Assembly: GCA_030550095.1 (NCBI GenBank)
Contig: JAUQQA010000010.1
Coordinates: 1-64,000 of the forward strand
Origin: Chloroflexota bacterium
Lineage (GTDB): Bacteria; Chloroflexota; Anaerolineae; J036; Brachytrichaceae
Direction: 5' to 3'
Length of the DNA stretch: 64,000 nt
In this document: positions 42,857-51,782 of the stretch, piece after piece
Position numbering within the stretch: position 1 is the stretch's first letter
Layout: each line of letters starts with the position of its first letter
Translations under genes and position numbers: made by a program
Notes under the pieces: generated by a model
What the model was told of the DNA's origin: nothing
Database searches by the model: none
The model's input: the letters and a program-made list of their open reading frames with translations, nothing else

Positions 42857-44593
42857 GTGATCGCGATCGAGCACCTCACCGTTCGCTACGTGGGCCGCAA
42901 GCAACCAGCGCTTGCTGATCTCTCGCTCACTTTTCACGCAGGCGAGGCAGTGCTGCTGCTTGGCCCAAGTGGTTGCGGCAAGAGCACCCTCGCGCTCACG
43001 CTCAATGGGCTGATCCCGCACAGCCAAGATGTGGCGGTGTTTGCGGGGCGCGTGTGGGTGAACGGCAACGACACGCGCACCACGCCGCCCGCCGTGCTCG
43101 CGCAACAGGTGGGGATCGTCTTTCAGGACCCCGAGGCGCAATTCGTCATGCCCGACGTCGCCAGCGAGGTGGCGTTTGGGCTAGAGAATGTGTGTCTTCC
43201 GGTGGATGAAATTCGGCAGCGCATCGGCGAGGCGTTGGCGCAGGTGGGCCTGGCGGGATGGGAACGTGCCACCGCCTGGACGTTGAGCGGCGGACAAAAG
43301 CAGCGCGTCGCCCTTGCGTCGCTGCTTGCGATGCGCCCGCGGGTGCTTGTCTTCGACGAGCCAACCGCGCATCTCGATCCGCAAGGTGTGCGCGAAGTCT
43401 TCGCGGTGATCGCTGCGCTTAAGCAACGCGGGAAGCACACGCTGATCCTCATCGAGCATCGCCTCGACGAGCTGATCCCGCTGATCGACCGCGTCGTGGT
43501 GCTCGGCGCACAAGGCGAACTGGTCGCCGATGGCACGCCCGAAGCTGTGTTCAACGCGCACTTCGAGACGCTGCGCGCGTTGGGGGTATGGATGCCGCAG
43601 GTGACGCTGCTCGGCGCGGCGCTCGGCTTGCGCCCGCTGCCGGTGACGCTCGAGCAGGCGGCGCACGCCTTGCGATCCGTTGCGGCGCTGCGCGGCACCA
43701 CCCTCACACTGCCAAACGCGAGCCAGCGCTTTGCGACCAACGGCGCCGTGCCTGCAATCGAGGCACAAGGGCTGGTTCATCACTACGGCTCACACGAAGC
43801 TTTGCACGACGTGAGCTTCACAGTGCCACGCGGCAGTTTCTTCGCTGTGCTTGGCTCAAACGGCGCAGGCAAGAGCACGCTTGCGCGCTTATTGGCAGGC
43901 CTGCTGCCATTGCAGTCAGGGCGCCTCATGATCGAGGGGCACGATGTGCGCCGCTTGCATCCGCGTGAATGGTCGCGGCGCGTGGGCTTGGTGTTCCAAA
44001 ACCCAGAGCACCAGTTTGTGGCGAGCACAGTGCGCGACGAATTGCGCCTGAGCGCACGCGCTGCAGGGCTCGATGCCAAACGCGCCGCCCAGCGCGTTGA
44101 GGAGATGCTGGCGCGCTTTCGCCTCACGCGCTATGCCGACGCCAATCCTTTCACGCTCAGCCATGGCGAAAAGCGCCGCCTCAGCGTGGCAACGATGCTG
44201 ATCACCGATCAACCAATCCTCATCCTCGATGAGCCAACTTTCGGGCAGGATCAACAAAACGCCTTGGCGATCCAAGCGTTGCTGCAATCGCTGCACGCCG
44301 AAGGGCGCACGCTTGTGGTGATCACACACGACATGACGCTGGCGGCTGCCTGCGCGCAACACGTGTTGGTGATGCACGAAGGACACGTGCTCGCGCAAGG
44401 CGCGCCTGAGTCGGTCTTCGCACAAACGGCACTCCTCGCGATGGCGCGGCTTTCGTTGCCGCCAATTGCGCAGCTTGCGATGCAGCTTGGCTTGAACCCA
44501 CCGCCGCTCACCGTGGAGGCATTCGCTGCAGCCGTGCAAGCGCAGCGCTCGCCTGCTTCACTTGCTGAGGCACCGGTGATCAGCCATGCTTGA
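42857..44593 (+). CDS. ECF transporter fused ATPases (YkoD-like, EcfA1-EcfA2)
   Basis: 578 residues from a GTG at 42857. Two complete ABC ATPase domains in tandem: Walker A GPSGCGKST and GSNGAGKST, Q-loops VFQDPEAQFV and VFQNPEHQFV (the ECF-typical Q-F-V), signatures LSGGQKQR and LSHGEKRR, Walker B VLVFDEPTAHLD and ILILDEPTFGQD. This arrangement is that of YkoD. It powers uptake with the S and T components on either side, and overlaps the T gene by eight bases. Confidence 0.95.
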   Translation: MIAIEHLTVRYVGRKQPALADLSLTFHAGEAVLLLGPSGCGKSTLALTLNGLIPHSQDVAVFAGRVWVNGNDTRTTPPAVLAQQVGIVFQDPEAQFVMPDVASEVAFGLENVCLPVDEIRQRIGEALAQVGLAGWERATAWTLSGGQKQRVALASLLAMRPRVLVFDEPTAHLDPQGVREVFAVIAALKQRGKHTLILIEHRLDELIPLIDRVVVLGAQGELVADGTPEAVFNAHFETLRALGVWMPQVTLLGAALGLRPLPVTLEQAAHALRSVAALRGTTLTLPNASQRFATNGAVPAIEAQGLVHHYGSHEALHDVSFTVPRGSFFAVLGSNGAGKSTLARLLAGLLPLQSGRLMIEGHDVRRLHPREWSRRVGLVFQNPEHQFVASTVRDELRLSARAAGLDAKRAAQRVEEMLARFRLTRYADANPFTLSHGEKRRLSVATMLITDQPILILDEPTFGQDQQNALAIQALLQSLHAEGRTLVVITHDMTLAAACAQHVLVMHEGHVLAQGAPESVFAQTALLAMARLSLPPIAQLAMQLGLNPPPLTVEAFAAAVQAQRSPASLAEAPVISHA

Positions 44594-45368
44594 GCGACGC
44601 AACCCGCTGAGCAAAATTGCGGCGGTGGTGCCCGCCATGGTGTTGGTCGCGCTCGCCACGGAGGTTTATCTCCCGCTTGCGCTTGCCGGATTAGCCCTCG
44701 CTATCCTGCTGATCGGCGGTGTCTCACTCAGGCGCATTGCGTGGGCGCTGTTGCCGTTGGCGTTGGTGGCGCTTGGGTTTTTGCTGGTTTATCCCCTGCT
44801 GGTGCGGCGCGAGCTCGTGGCGCACACGCCGGTGGTCATGCAGTGGGGCGGGTGGGTGGTGCATGAAGGGGCGCTGCGCCTCGGCGCGATCGCCACGGCG
44901 CGCATCACAGCGCTGGTGAGCCTTTCGCTGATCTTCAGCGTCACCACAAGCGTGAACGATTTCCTGCTGGCGCTTGTTCAGCAAGCGCGCGTGCCGTATC
45001 GCGTTGGCTACGCCGCAATGGCGGCATTACGCTTCGCGCCGCTCCTGCGCTATGAGCTGGAGCAAATTCGCGCCGCGCATCGGGTGCGCGGGTTGGCGCA
45101 GAGGGGGATCGTGGGGGAGTTGGCGCACGTGCGCCGTGCCCTTGTGCCGCTTCTCGCCTCTGCCATTCGTCGTGCGGAACGCGCGGCGCTGGCGATGGAC
45201 GGGCGCGCCTTTGGCGCCTACCCCCAGCGCACCTATTGGCGGCGTGTGCCTCTTGGCGCTGTTGATGTGCTCTTTGTGCTGCTGCTTTGGGGCACCACGG
45301 CGTTGATCGTGCTGATCCTTCACGCGCTCGGCTTGTTAGGACCGCTCAGCTTTGTGCAGCGCGTCTAG
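44586..45368 (+). CDS. ECF transporter T component (YkoC/EcfT-like)
   Basis: 260 residues with about five helices. The two short Ala-Arg-Gly-type coupling motifs that contact the ATPases appear as AAHRVRGLAQRG (about 160) and LAMDGRAFGAYP (about 205). N-terminal NPLSKIAAVVPAMVL is typical. It completes the importer operon started at 41886. Confidence 0.92.
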   Translation: MLERRNPLSKIAAVVPAMVLVALATEVYLPLALAGLALAILLIGGVSLRRIAWALLPLALVALGFLLVYPLLVRRELVAHTPVVMQWGGWVVHEGALRLGAIATARITALVSLSLIFSVTTSVNDFLLALVQQARVPYRVGYAAMAALRFAPLLRYELEQIRAAHRVRGLAQRGIVGELAHVRRALVPLLASAIRRAERAALAMDGRAFGAYPQRTYWRRVPLGAVDVLFVLLLWGTTALIVLILHALGLLGPLSFVQRV

Positions 45369-45379
45369 TGTGTATTGTC

Positions 45380-45391
45380 AGCTTGCAAGCT
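45380..45391. promoter_or_regulatory. Perfect 12-bp palindrome upstream of the sugar importer
   Basis: AGCTTGCAAGCT lies about 75 bases before the binding-protein ATG, overlapping a possible -35 (TTGCAA). Its CTTGCAAG core resembles centres of some LacI/GalR-type operators. No regulator gene is adjacent. A simple chance palindrome is possible. Confidence 0.3.
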
Positions 45392-45464
45392 AAGGCACCG
45401 TTGCTAAAACTAGCTACAGCAGGGTTACCTCTGCCACACTTTGCGATGCTCGTGGAGGTGAATC

Positions 45465-46811
45465 ATGAACTGGAGACGTGCTTCGCTGACGTTGAGCCTT
45501 GCTGTGAGTATGCTTCTTGCTGCATGTGCGACGCCCACGCCTGCGCCTGCCCCTGCAGGGGGTGGTCAACAAGCTGAGCAGCCTGCGGTGCCGCCTCCTG
45601 AACAGCCCGCACCCGCACAGCCGCAGCAGCAGCCAACACAAATCACGGTCTGGTCGCGCTACGACATTGATGACCCGAACAGCAAAGAAGGCATGACGCT
45701 GAAGCAATTCTTCGCCGACTTGGAGCGCGAGGCCGGCGTGAAGGTGATCCACGAGCAGGTTGCTTGGGATCAGCTAGCCACCAAGCTTGCGCTTGCCGTG
45801 CAATCGGGAGGTGATGTGCCAGACATTGTTGAAGTGAGCAGCCAACACATCCCTGCCCTGCTCAACGCTGGCGCGCTGACCCCGCTGGATGATTTGTTGA
45901 AAGGCGAAGCATGGGTCGAGGATCTCACGGACGGCGATCGCAAGGCGTGCGTGCGCGATGGGCAGCGCGTGTGTGTGGCGACCAACGTGCGCGGTGGCAT
46001 GACCTACTACAAGCCAAAGCTCATGCCCGATGGATTCCCCAAGGGACCAGCAGACTGGGAAAAGCTCTGCGAGACGCTCAAGCCACAAGGCAATTTCGTC
46101 AATACCTTCTTTGCGGGGCGCAGCTACGCCGCTATTGAGATCAACTGGTGGCCGCTGATTAAGTCAAACGGCGGCAGCATCTTTGATGCAGAAGGGAAGC
46201 CCGCTTGGGCAACAGAGAAGGTTGCAGAGGTTGCGCGATGGGCACAGCGGATGTTTGCAAACGAATGCTGGCCCAAGGTGAGCGTCACGGGCGACTTCGC
46301 AGATTCAGAAGTTGCCTGGCAAGAGGGCAAGTCCGCTGCTTTCGGTGGGGGGAGTTGGTCGCCGATTTTCGTGCCCGGATTGCTGGATCAAGTGAACAGT
46401 GGCGAGGTTGAGGTGACGGGCGGCACCCCATTCAACGGGCAACCCCATGTGTTCATGGTGAGCGAGAGCTGGGTGGTTCCGAAGGGCGCTAAGAACACCC
46501 AAGGCGCTCTTGCCTTCTTGCGCGCGTTCATGAAGCCCGCGTTCCTCGCAAGCTGGGCAGAGGCGCAGTTTGGTATCCCCACTACCAAGCAAGCCTACGC
46601 TGAAGGGCGCTTCAAGGGCAGCCCCTTCTACAGCAAGGTGGACAAGATCCTCGGTGAGCAGGGCGCCTACATGGAGTCTAGCCCCTACTACGTTGAAAGC
46701 CTGGACATCCTAGCGACCACATGGCAAGAGCTGATGCTCAACCCAGACCGCGATCCCTTGCCAGAGCTGGAGAAGGCGGCTAACGAAGTGCTCCAGCGCT
46801 ATTGGAAGTGA
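45465..46811 (+). CDS. Sugar ABC transporter substrate-binding lipoprotein
   Basis: 448 residues with a lipoprotein signal (LLAAC, Cys21) and a Pro/Ala/Gln-rich linker (about 22-60). The mature part is a family 1 extracellular solute-binding protein of MalE/UgpB type: ITVWSRYD at the start, ASQ-like hinge regions and a C-terminal W-Q-E-L-M-L-N segment. Preceded by GGAGGTGA. It captures an oligosaccharide or sugar derivative for the two permeases that follow; the GH31 gene downstream suggests an alpha-linked gluco- or xylo-oligosaccharide. Confidence 0.93.
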   Translation: MNWRRASLTLSLAVSMLLAACATPTPAPAPAGGGQQAEQPAVPPPEQPAPAQPQQQPTQITVWSRYDIDDPNSKEGMTLKQFFADLEREAGVKVIHEQVAWDQLATKLALAVQSGGDVPDIVEVSSQHIPALLNAGALTPLDDLLKGEAWVEDLTDGDRKACVRDGQRVCVATNVRGGMTYYKPKLMPDGFPKGPADWEKLCETLKPQGNFVNTFFAGRSYAAIEINWWPLIKSNGGSIFDAEGKPAWATEKVAEVARWAQRMFANECWPKVSVTGDFADSEVAWQEGKSAAFGGGSWSPIFVPGLLDQVNSGEVEVTGGTPFNGQPHVFMVSESWVVPKGAKNTQGALAFLRAFMKPAFLASWAEAQFGIPTTKQAYAEGRFKGSPFYSKVDKILGEQGAYMESSPYYVESLDILATTWQELMLNPDRDPLPELEKAANEVLQRYWK

Positions 46812-46818
46812 GAAGGGC

Positions 46819-46853
46819 GAAGGGGCAGCACGCCAACAAAGTGCTGCCCCTTC
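46819..46853 (+). other. Intercistronic hairpin after the sugar-binding protein gene
   Basis: A perfect 13-bp stem (GAAGGGGCAGCAC with GTGCTGCCCCTTC) with a nine-base loop, followed by CGCTTTG rather than a U-run. Such structures between binding-protein and permease genes commonly lower downstream expression and protect the upstream mRNA. Confidence 0.7.
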
Positions 46854-46873
46854 CGCTTTGGGGTAGGGGCATC

Positions 46874-47731
46874 ATGCGTGCGCGAGGTCTTTTCCCGTAT
46901 GTGCTGATTTTGCCAGCATTTGCGGTCGTTGGTTTCATCAGTTTCTATCCGACGCTATACAGCTTTTTCCTGAGCTTGCACTCCTTCCGTCGCGGTCAGC
47001 AAACCTTTGTCGGTCTGCGCAATTTTGAGCAGATCTTGAACAGCGCAGGGTTTTATGAGAGCTTGCGGCTCACGTTGGTGTATGGCTTGTTCTTTGTGAG
47101 CCTCACGTTGCTTTTTGCTTTTCTGCTTGCACTTGCCTTCAATCGGAAGTTAGGCTATACAGGCGTCTTCATGACCACAATTTTCATCCCCTGGATGCTC
47201 TCCGAGATCGTTACTGGCATCATTTTCCGCTGGCTTTTTCTGCCAGGCTATGGGTTGCTACAAGAGCTGTTTTCCCCTCTGTTTGGGAACATCACCTTCT
47301 TAGGGCATCCACAAGGTGCGATGGGCGTTGTGGTAGGCGCGACGATTTGGCGCACGCTTGCTTTTGCGATGCTCCTGATCCTCGCTGGTTTGCAGACCAT
47401 CTCATCCGAGGTGTACGAAGCGGCTGCGATTGACGGTGCAACGGGTTGGCAGATCTTCTGGTACATCACTTGGCCTCTGGTTCGCCCCACAACACTTGTG
47501 GTCGTGTTGCTGCTCTCGCTTCAAGCGGTGAACTCCACTGGGCTGTTTCTCTCCATCACGAATGGTGGCCCAGGGCGAGCGACCGAAGTGTTGAGCGTGA
47601 TGATGTATCGAGAAGCGTTGGTGTTTTTCAATTTCGGCTATGGTGCAGCGCTCGCCGTAGTGATGTTTTTCGTGAATGCGATTCTAGCGGCTGTTTACCT
47701 CAGGACAATGCGCAGCGAGATCGTTGTTTAA
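46874..47731 (+). CDS. Sugar ABC transporter permease (MalF type)
   Basis: 285 residues from the ATG at 46874, behind GGGTAGGGGC; the frame is open back to 46802 but that part contains the intercistronic hairpin. Six helices, with the cytoplasmic EAA loop EVYEAAAIDGATGWQIFWYITWP (about 197-219) that docks on the ATPase. It pairs with the next gene. No ATPase gene is in this operon. Confidence 0.94.
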   Translation: MRARGLFPYVLILPAFAVVGFISFYPTLYSFFLSLHSFRRGQQTFVGLRNFEQILNSAGFYESLRLTLVYGLFFVSLTLLFAFLLALAFNRKLGYTGVFMTTIFIPWMLSEIVTGIIFRWLFLPGYGLLQELFSPLFGNITFLGHPQGAMGVVVGATIWRTLAFAMLLILAGLQTISSEVYEAAAIDGATGWQIFWYITWPLVRPTTLVVVLLLSLQAVNSTGLFLSITNGGPGRATEVLSVMMYREALVFFNFGYGAALAVVMFFVNAILAAVYLRTMRSEIVV

Positions 47732-47751
47732 CATACTCAAGGAGTAGGTAA

Positions 47752-48621
47752 ATGGCGGTTATCTCGACACAAGCCCCAAGCAGTGTGGCAAGGCTCACGC
47801 TGCGACAACGTTCGAACGTGGTGTTGTTCCTTACCTTGGCGTTGGTTTCTCTGATCGTAATTTTCCCCGTGATCTATGCCATCTTCACCTCGTTCAAGCC
47901 ACGCGGCTTTGGTCTGGCGCGCGATTTGTTAGCTGGCGGGTTCTACCTGGGCAACTACGAGCTGCTCCTCTCAACGCCCCGCTTTGTGCGTCAGATTTTT
48001 AACAGCTTCGTGATGAGCTTTGGCGGCGGCGTGATCACCACCACGGCAGCAGCCATGGCAGGCTATGCCTTTGGCAGATTTAGCTTTCGCGGCCGCACCG
48101 TGCTTCTATCCATTTTGCTTGCTGTGATGATGCTGCCGGGCTTGACCAATCTGATCCCTCTCTACAAAATCGCCAGCGACCTAGGTCTGCGCGACACATA
48201 CCTTATCATGATCCTCGTGTACGCCGCATACGGCATTCCATTTGGCACGTGGGTGATGGTTGGTTTCTTTCGGAGCATCCCGACAGATCTAGAAGAAGCC
48301 GCAAAGGTGGATGGTGCAACGCCATTTCAAGCGTTCTGGCTGGTGGTGTTACCGCTAGCTGCGCCGGGATTAACAGCCGTGTTCATTACCAACTTTGTTT
48401 ATAACTGGAATGACTTTTTAGCGGCGCTGGTGTTGCTCTCCAGCACAGCGATGAAAACTGCAATGGTCGGCTTGTTTGATTTTCAAAATCAGCTCACAGG
48501 CAACAACAACGAGCTGCTGATCGCAGCCTGTGTGCTTATCATGCTCCCTGGCGTTGTGCTCTTCGTGCTCTTCCGCAACGCCTTCCTGCGCGGGATGCTC
48601 GAAGGTGCGCTGAAAGGCTGA
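47752..48621 (+). CDS. Sugar ABC transporter permease (MalG type)
   Basis: 289 residues with six helices; N-terminal FTSFKPRG and the EAA loop DLEEAAKVDGATPFQAFWLVVLP (about 182-204) are typical of MalG/UgpE permeases, as is the final FRNAFLRGMLEGALKG. It lies 20 bases after the first permease, with AAGGAGTAGG as Shine-Dalgarno. Confidence 0.95.
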   Translation: MAVISTQAPSSVARLTLRQRSNVVLFLTLALVSLIVIFPVIYAIFTSFKPRGFGLARDLLAGGFYLGNYELLLSTPRFVRQIFNSFVMSFGGGVITTTAAAMAGYAFGRFSFRGRTVLLSILLAVMMLPGLTNLIPLYKIASDLGLRDTYLIMILVYAAYGIPFGTWVMVGFFRSIPTDLEEAAKVDGATPFQAFWLVVLPLAAPGLTAVFITNFVYNWNDFLAALVLLSSTAMKTAMVGLFDFQNQLTGNNNELLIAACVLIMLPGVVLFVLFRNAFLRGMLEGALKG

Positions 48622-48633
48622 CCCTGCTGAGCC

Positions 48634-51090
48634 ATGCCACACGTCCCTCCTAATCACCCGGTTCCTTTGTTCTTGGGCAAGTCTTTGCCCGTGCATTTGG
48701 TCTCTGAACTAAGGCAAATTGTGGCGTCGGAGTTTGTAGCCCGTCTTTCCTGCGCCACCCAATATCACACTCCCGAAGTCGCTGACTACTACGGCACACC
48801 TTGTGAGACCATTCTCTCGCCCATCGTAGAGGGCAAACCTGTTGTGGTGGAGATCGAGGCTTGGAGCGATGCGGTGCTGCGGCTGCGCATTGCGCCTCAA
48901 GATGCACTTCCTCCCGAGCCGACGCCCATGGTCGTTGGCAAGCCGAGCGCCCCAGTGCATTGGCGCGTCACGGAACAAGCTGGGCGCGCTGCAATCGAAA
49001 CGGCGCTTGTGCGCGTCGAAGTGGTGCACGAACCTTTTCAGCTTCGCTTCGTCGAGCGCAGCACGGCGCGTTTGCTTTGGAGCACGCGCCCGCTTGATCT
49101 AGAGTGCCTGCGCCGTCCTGAAAATCAATGGAACCCTGCGGAAAATCGTTGGCTCTTCGTCCATCGCTATGCATACCCCCTCGGCTTTGCCGATCATGGT
49201 GATGAGCGCTACGCCTTCCTCTCGGGCAGCCTCCATCACAGCGAGCACATCTATGGCTTCGGTGAGGACTACGGGCGTGTGGATAAACGACAGGTGCGAA
49301 AGCGCCTGTGGAACGTCGAAGCATTTAGCAATGCCAGCCCCGGCGCCTACAAGAACATCCCGTTCTTCATGAGCACAGCAGGATATGGCTTGTTTATCAA
49401 TTCTTCAAACGCAATCACGGTGCATGTAGGCGATCTGGAACATACTGCGCTTTCGATTATCGTAGATGACACAACCGCGCTGGATCTCTTCTGGATCTAC
49501 GGGCCACAGCTCCGCGATATTCTGCCGCGCTACACGGCTATCACAGGCACGCCCGCGCTTCCACCCAAATGGAGCTTTGGCTTGTGGATGGGGCGGATCA
49601 GCTACAACCGCCAGGAACAGGTCGAGGGCGTAGCTGCTGAGCTTCGGCGTCGGCGCATCCCCTGCGACGTGATTCATATTGATACAGATTGGTACGAGCA
49701 TGATTGGCAATGTGATCTTGAATTTGGCAAGAGCAAGTTCCCCGATCCTGCCGGGATGATCCAGCGTCTGCGTGAGCAAGGCTTTCGCGTTTGCCTGTGG
49801 CAGTGGCCCAACCTCACCATTTACACCTCTTTGTTCCGCGAGGCACAGGAGCGAGGCTTTTTGGCGCTGCGCAGCAATGGGCACCCCTATTTGTTTCCCG
49901 GCTTTGCAGGCGAGGCAGGCTTCATTGACTACTCCAACTCCGAAGCTGTAGCGTGGATTCAGGAAAAGTTTCGCAAGCTGTTTGCGCTCGGCGTTGCGGC
50001 GATCAAGGTTGATTTTGGGGAAGGCGCATCACCTGAAGCACGCTACCGCAATGGGTCGAGCGAGGCAATGCATAACCGCTACGCGCTGCTCTACAACAAA
50101 GCAGTGTTTGAGGTCACAGAGTCGTTCTACGGAAAGGGTAATGCTGTGATTTGGGCGCGCTCAGCGTGGGCAGGTTCGCAGCGATACCCTGTGCATTGGT
50201 CTGGCGATGGGCTGGCGCGCTACGAGGATCTTGCGTGCGTGGTGCGTGCCATGTTGAGCTTTGGGCTGAGTGGATTCCCGTTCTACAGCCACGACATCGG
50301 GGGGTTCAGCGGATTACCAGACCCGGCGTTGTACGTGCGCTGGGCGCAGCTGGGCTTGTTCTCTTCGCACGCGCGTTGTCACGGCGTTCCTCCACGGGAG
50401 CCGTGGGCTTATGGCGAAGAGGCGGAGCGCATCTTCCGCCAATATGACGAGTTGCGCTATCGCCTCATGCCCTACATCTACTCGGAAGCAGTTGCTTGCA
50501 CTCAAACCAGCCTTCCGTTCGCGCGACACCTTGTTTTGGAGTGGCAAGATGACCCTGTTGCAGCATTTATCGAGGATGCTTACTTGTTTGGGCGCTATTT
50601 CCTAGTCGCGCCGATCCTCGACGAAACCAATCGTCGCCGTGTCTATCTGCCGCGCGGGACGTGGTTTGACTATTGGACAAAACAACAAATCGAAGGTGGT
50701 TGCTGGCTAGAGGTGGAAGCACCGCTCGACGTTTTGCCGCTCTACGTGCGCGCAGGGGCAATCGTGCCCTATGCACCACTCATGCAACACACTGAGGAAA
50801 AGCCATGGGATCTGCTCACCGTGGAGCTATACGGACTGCTTGGGCGGGGGGAGTACGCGATCTACACCGATGCTCACAATCCACCTCAATGGGTGCGTTG
50901 TCAACGCGAGGGGAATCGCGCCCAGTTGCAGCTCGAGACACAAGCACACGAGATCACATTGATCGTTTTTGGCGAGCAGGTGCTGGAAGCAAAAACGGAG
51001 CAAGGCGTTGTTCCTTGCTCCGGCACCGCACAAGAAGGGTATCGGCTTCAGCTCCCAGGGCGCGCGCAGGTCGAGCTGCGTCTTGCGTAA
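48634..51090 (+). CDS. GH31 alpha-xylosidase/alpha-glucosidase (YicI-like)
   Basis: 818 residues, no signal peptide, so cytoplasmic. An N-terminal beta-sandwich (about 1-300) precedes the GH31 barrel with GLWMGRISY and DVIHIDTDWYEHDW. The nucleophile is Asp460 in IKVDFGEGA and the acid/base Asp525 in WSGDGLA. Two C-terminal beta domains follow (LPRGTWFDYWT, then VRAGAIVPYA). The order fits YicI-type enzymes that remove alpha-linked xylose or glucose from the non-reducing end. It follows the importer genes by 12 bases and probably processes the imported sugar. Confidence 0.93.
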   Translation: MPHVPPNHPVPLFLGKSLPVHLVSELRQIVASEFVARLSCATQYHTPEVADYYGTPCETILSPIVEGKPVVVEIEAWSDAVLRLRIAPQDALPPEPTPMVVGKPSAPVHWRVTEQAGRAAIETALVRVEVVHEPFQLRFVERSTARLLWSTRPLDLECLRRPENQWNPAENRWLFVHRYAYPLGFADHGDERYAFLSGSLHHSEHIYGFGEDYGRVDKRQVRKRLWNVEAFSNASPGAYKNIPFFMSTAGYGLFINSSNAITVHVGDLEHTALSIIVDDTTALDLFWIYGPQLRDILPRYTAITGTPALPPKWSFGLWMGRISYNRQEQVEGVAAELRRRRIPCDVIHIDTDWYEHDWQCDLEFGKSKFPDPAGMIQRLREQGFRVCLWQWPNLTIYTSLFREAQERGFLALRSNGHPYLFPGFAGEAGFIDYSNSEAVAWIQEKFRKLFALGVAAIKVDFGEGASPEARYRNGSSEAMHNRYALLYNKAVFEVTESFYGKGNAVIWARSAWAGSQRYPVHWSGDGLARYEDLACVVRAMLSFGLSGFPFYSHDIGGFSGLPDPALYVRWAQLGLFSSHARCHGVPPREPWAYGEEAERIFRQYDELRYRLMPYIYSEAVACTQTSLPFARHLVLEWQDDPVAAFIEDAYLFGRYFLVAPILDETNRRRVYLPRGTWFDYWTKQQIEGGCWLEVEAPLDVLPLYVRAGAIVPYAPLMQHTEEKPWDLLTVELYGLLGRGEYAIYTDAHNPPQWVRCQREGNRAQLQLETQAHEITLIVFGEQVLEAKTEQGVVPCSGTAQEGYRLQLPGRAQVELRLA

Positions 51091-51093
51091 GCG

Positions 51094-51708
51094 CTACGAG
51101 AGCCAGCGCACCTTGCTCTCGATGGGCGATCGGGTTGCCTTGGGTTGTGCCCCTGGTGCAGGTCGCCCCACAAACACGAACCCCAACAACTTCGAGGGCG
51201 GCTCTAAGCCAACGAGATCGCGCACGCGCTCGTGCTCGACAATTTCACCGCTGACCCACTTGGAGCCATAGCCCAGCGTGTGCGCGACGAGCATGATGTG
51301 CTGCGCGGCAATCGCCACCGAGGCGAGGTCTTCCCACTCAGGGTAACGATCTTGCCCAGAGCGATACATCCCAATGCTGATCCACACAGGCGCTGCCAAC
51401 GGGCGCCGGCGCTGAAACTCTTCGGCTTCGGGTTCGTACTTCTCAGGCGGCGTGAGCAAGCGGTAGGCTTCAGCGAAGCGCTCGCCAAGCAGTTTGCGCG
51501 ACTCGCCCATGAACACCGTAAAGCGCCACGGCTCAGTCAAGCCATGGTTCGGTGCCCAACGCGCTGCCTCAAGCATAAGGCGGATGTCCTCAGGGTTAAC
51601 GGGGGCGTTGGGGTCAATATCCTTGGGCGGGAAAGTGCGGCGCTCACGGATCACTTGCAACAGCGACTCAGTGAGCGTTGGGATGGCGAGTGTGTCTTGT
51701 TGCATCAT
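51094..51708 (-). CDS. Nitroreductase-family flavoprotein
   Basis: 204 residues from the ATG at 51708, behind GGGCGAGAG. FMN-binding features are seen: RERRTFPPKD near the N-terminus, LEAARWAPNHGLTEPWRFTV, and a C-terminal VGRPAPGAQPKATRSP. Members reduce nitro groups, quinones or flavins with NAD(P)H. It is convergent with GH31 (three bases between stops) and divergent from rfbB. The physiological substrate is unknown. Confidence 0.9.
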   Translation of the reverse strand: MMQQDTLAIPTLTESLLQVIRERRTFPPKDIDPNAPVNPEDIRLMLEAARWAPNHGLTEPWRFTVFMGESRKLLGERFAEAYRLLTPPEKYEPEAEEFQRRRPLAAPVWISIGMYRSGQDRYPEWEDLASVAIAAQHIMLVAHTLGYGSKWVSGEIVEHERVRDLVGLEPPSKLLGFVFVGRPAPGAQPKATRSPIESKVRWLS

Positions 51709-51767
51709 GGCTCTCTCGCCCTTGTTGGATGAGATCAGCGTGCTGCTGGTTACGTCATGCGCTGCGC

Positions 51768-51773
51768 TACAAT
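51768..51773 (+). promoter_or_regulatory. Probable -10 box of rfbB (leaderless)
   Basis: TACAAT is followed nine bases later by the ATG; the gap CGCGCCGCA has no Shine-Dalgarno, so the mRNA should begin at the start codon. Confidence 0.5.
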
Positions 51774-51782
51774 CGCGCCGCA

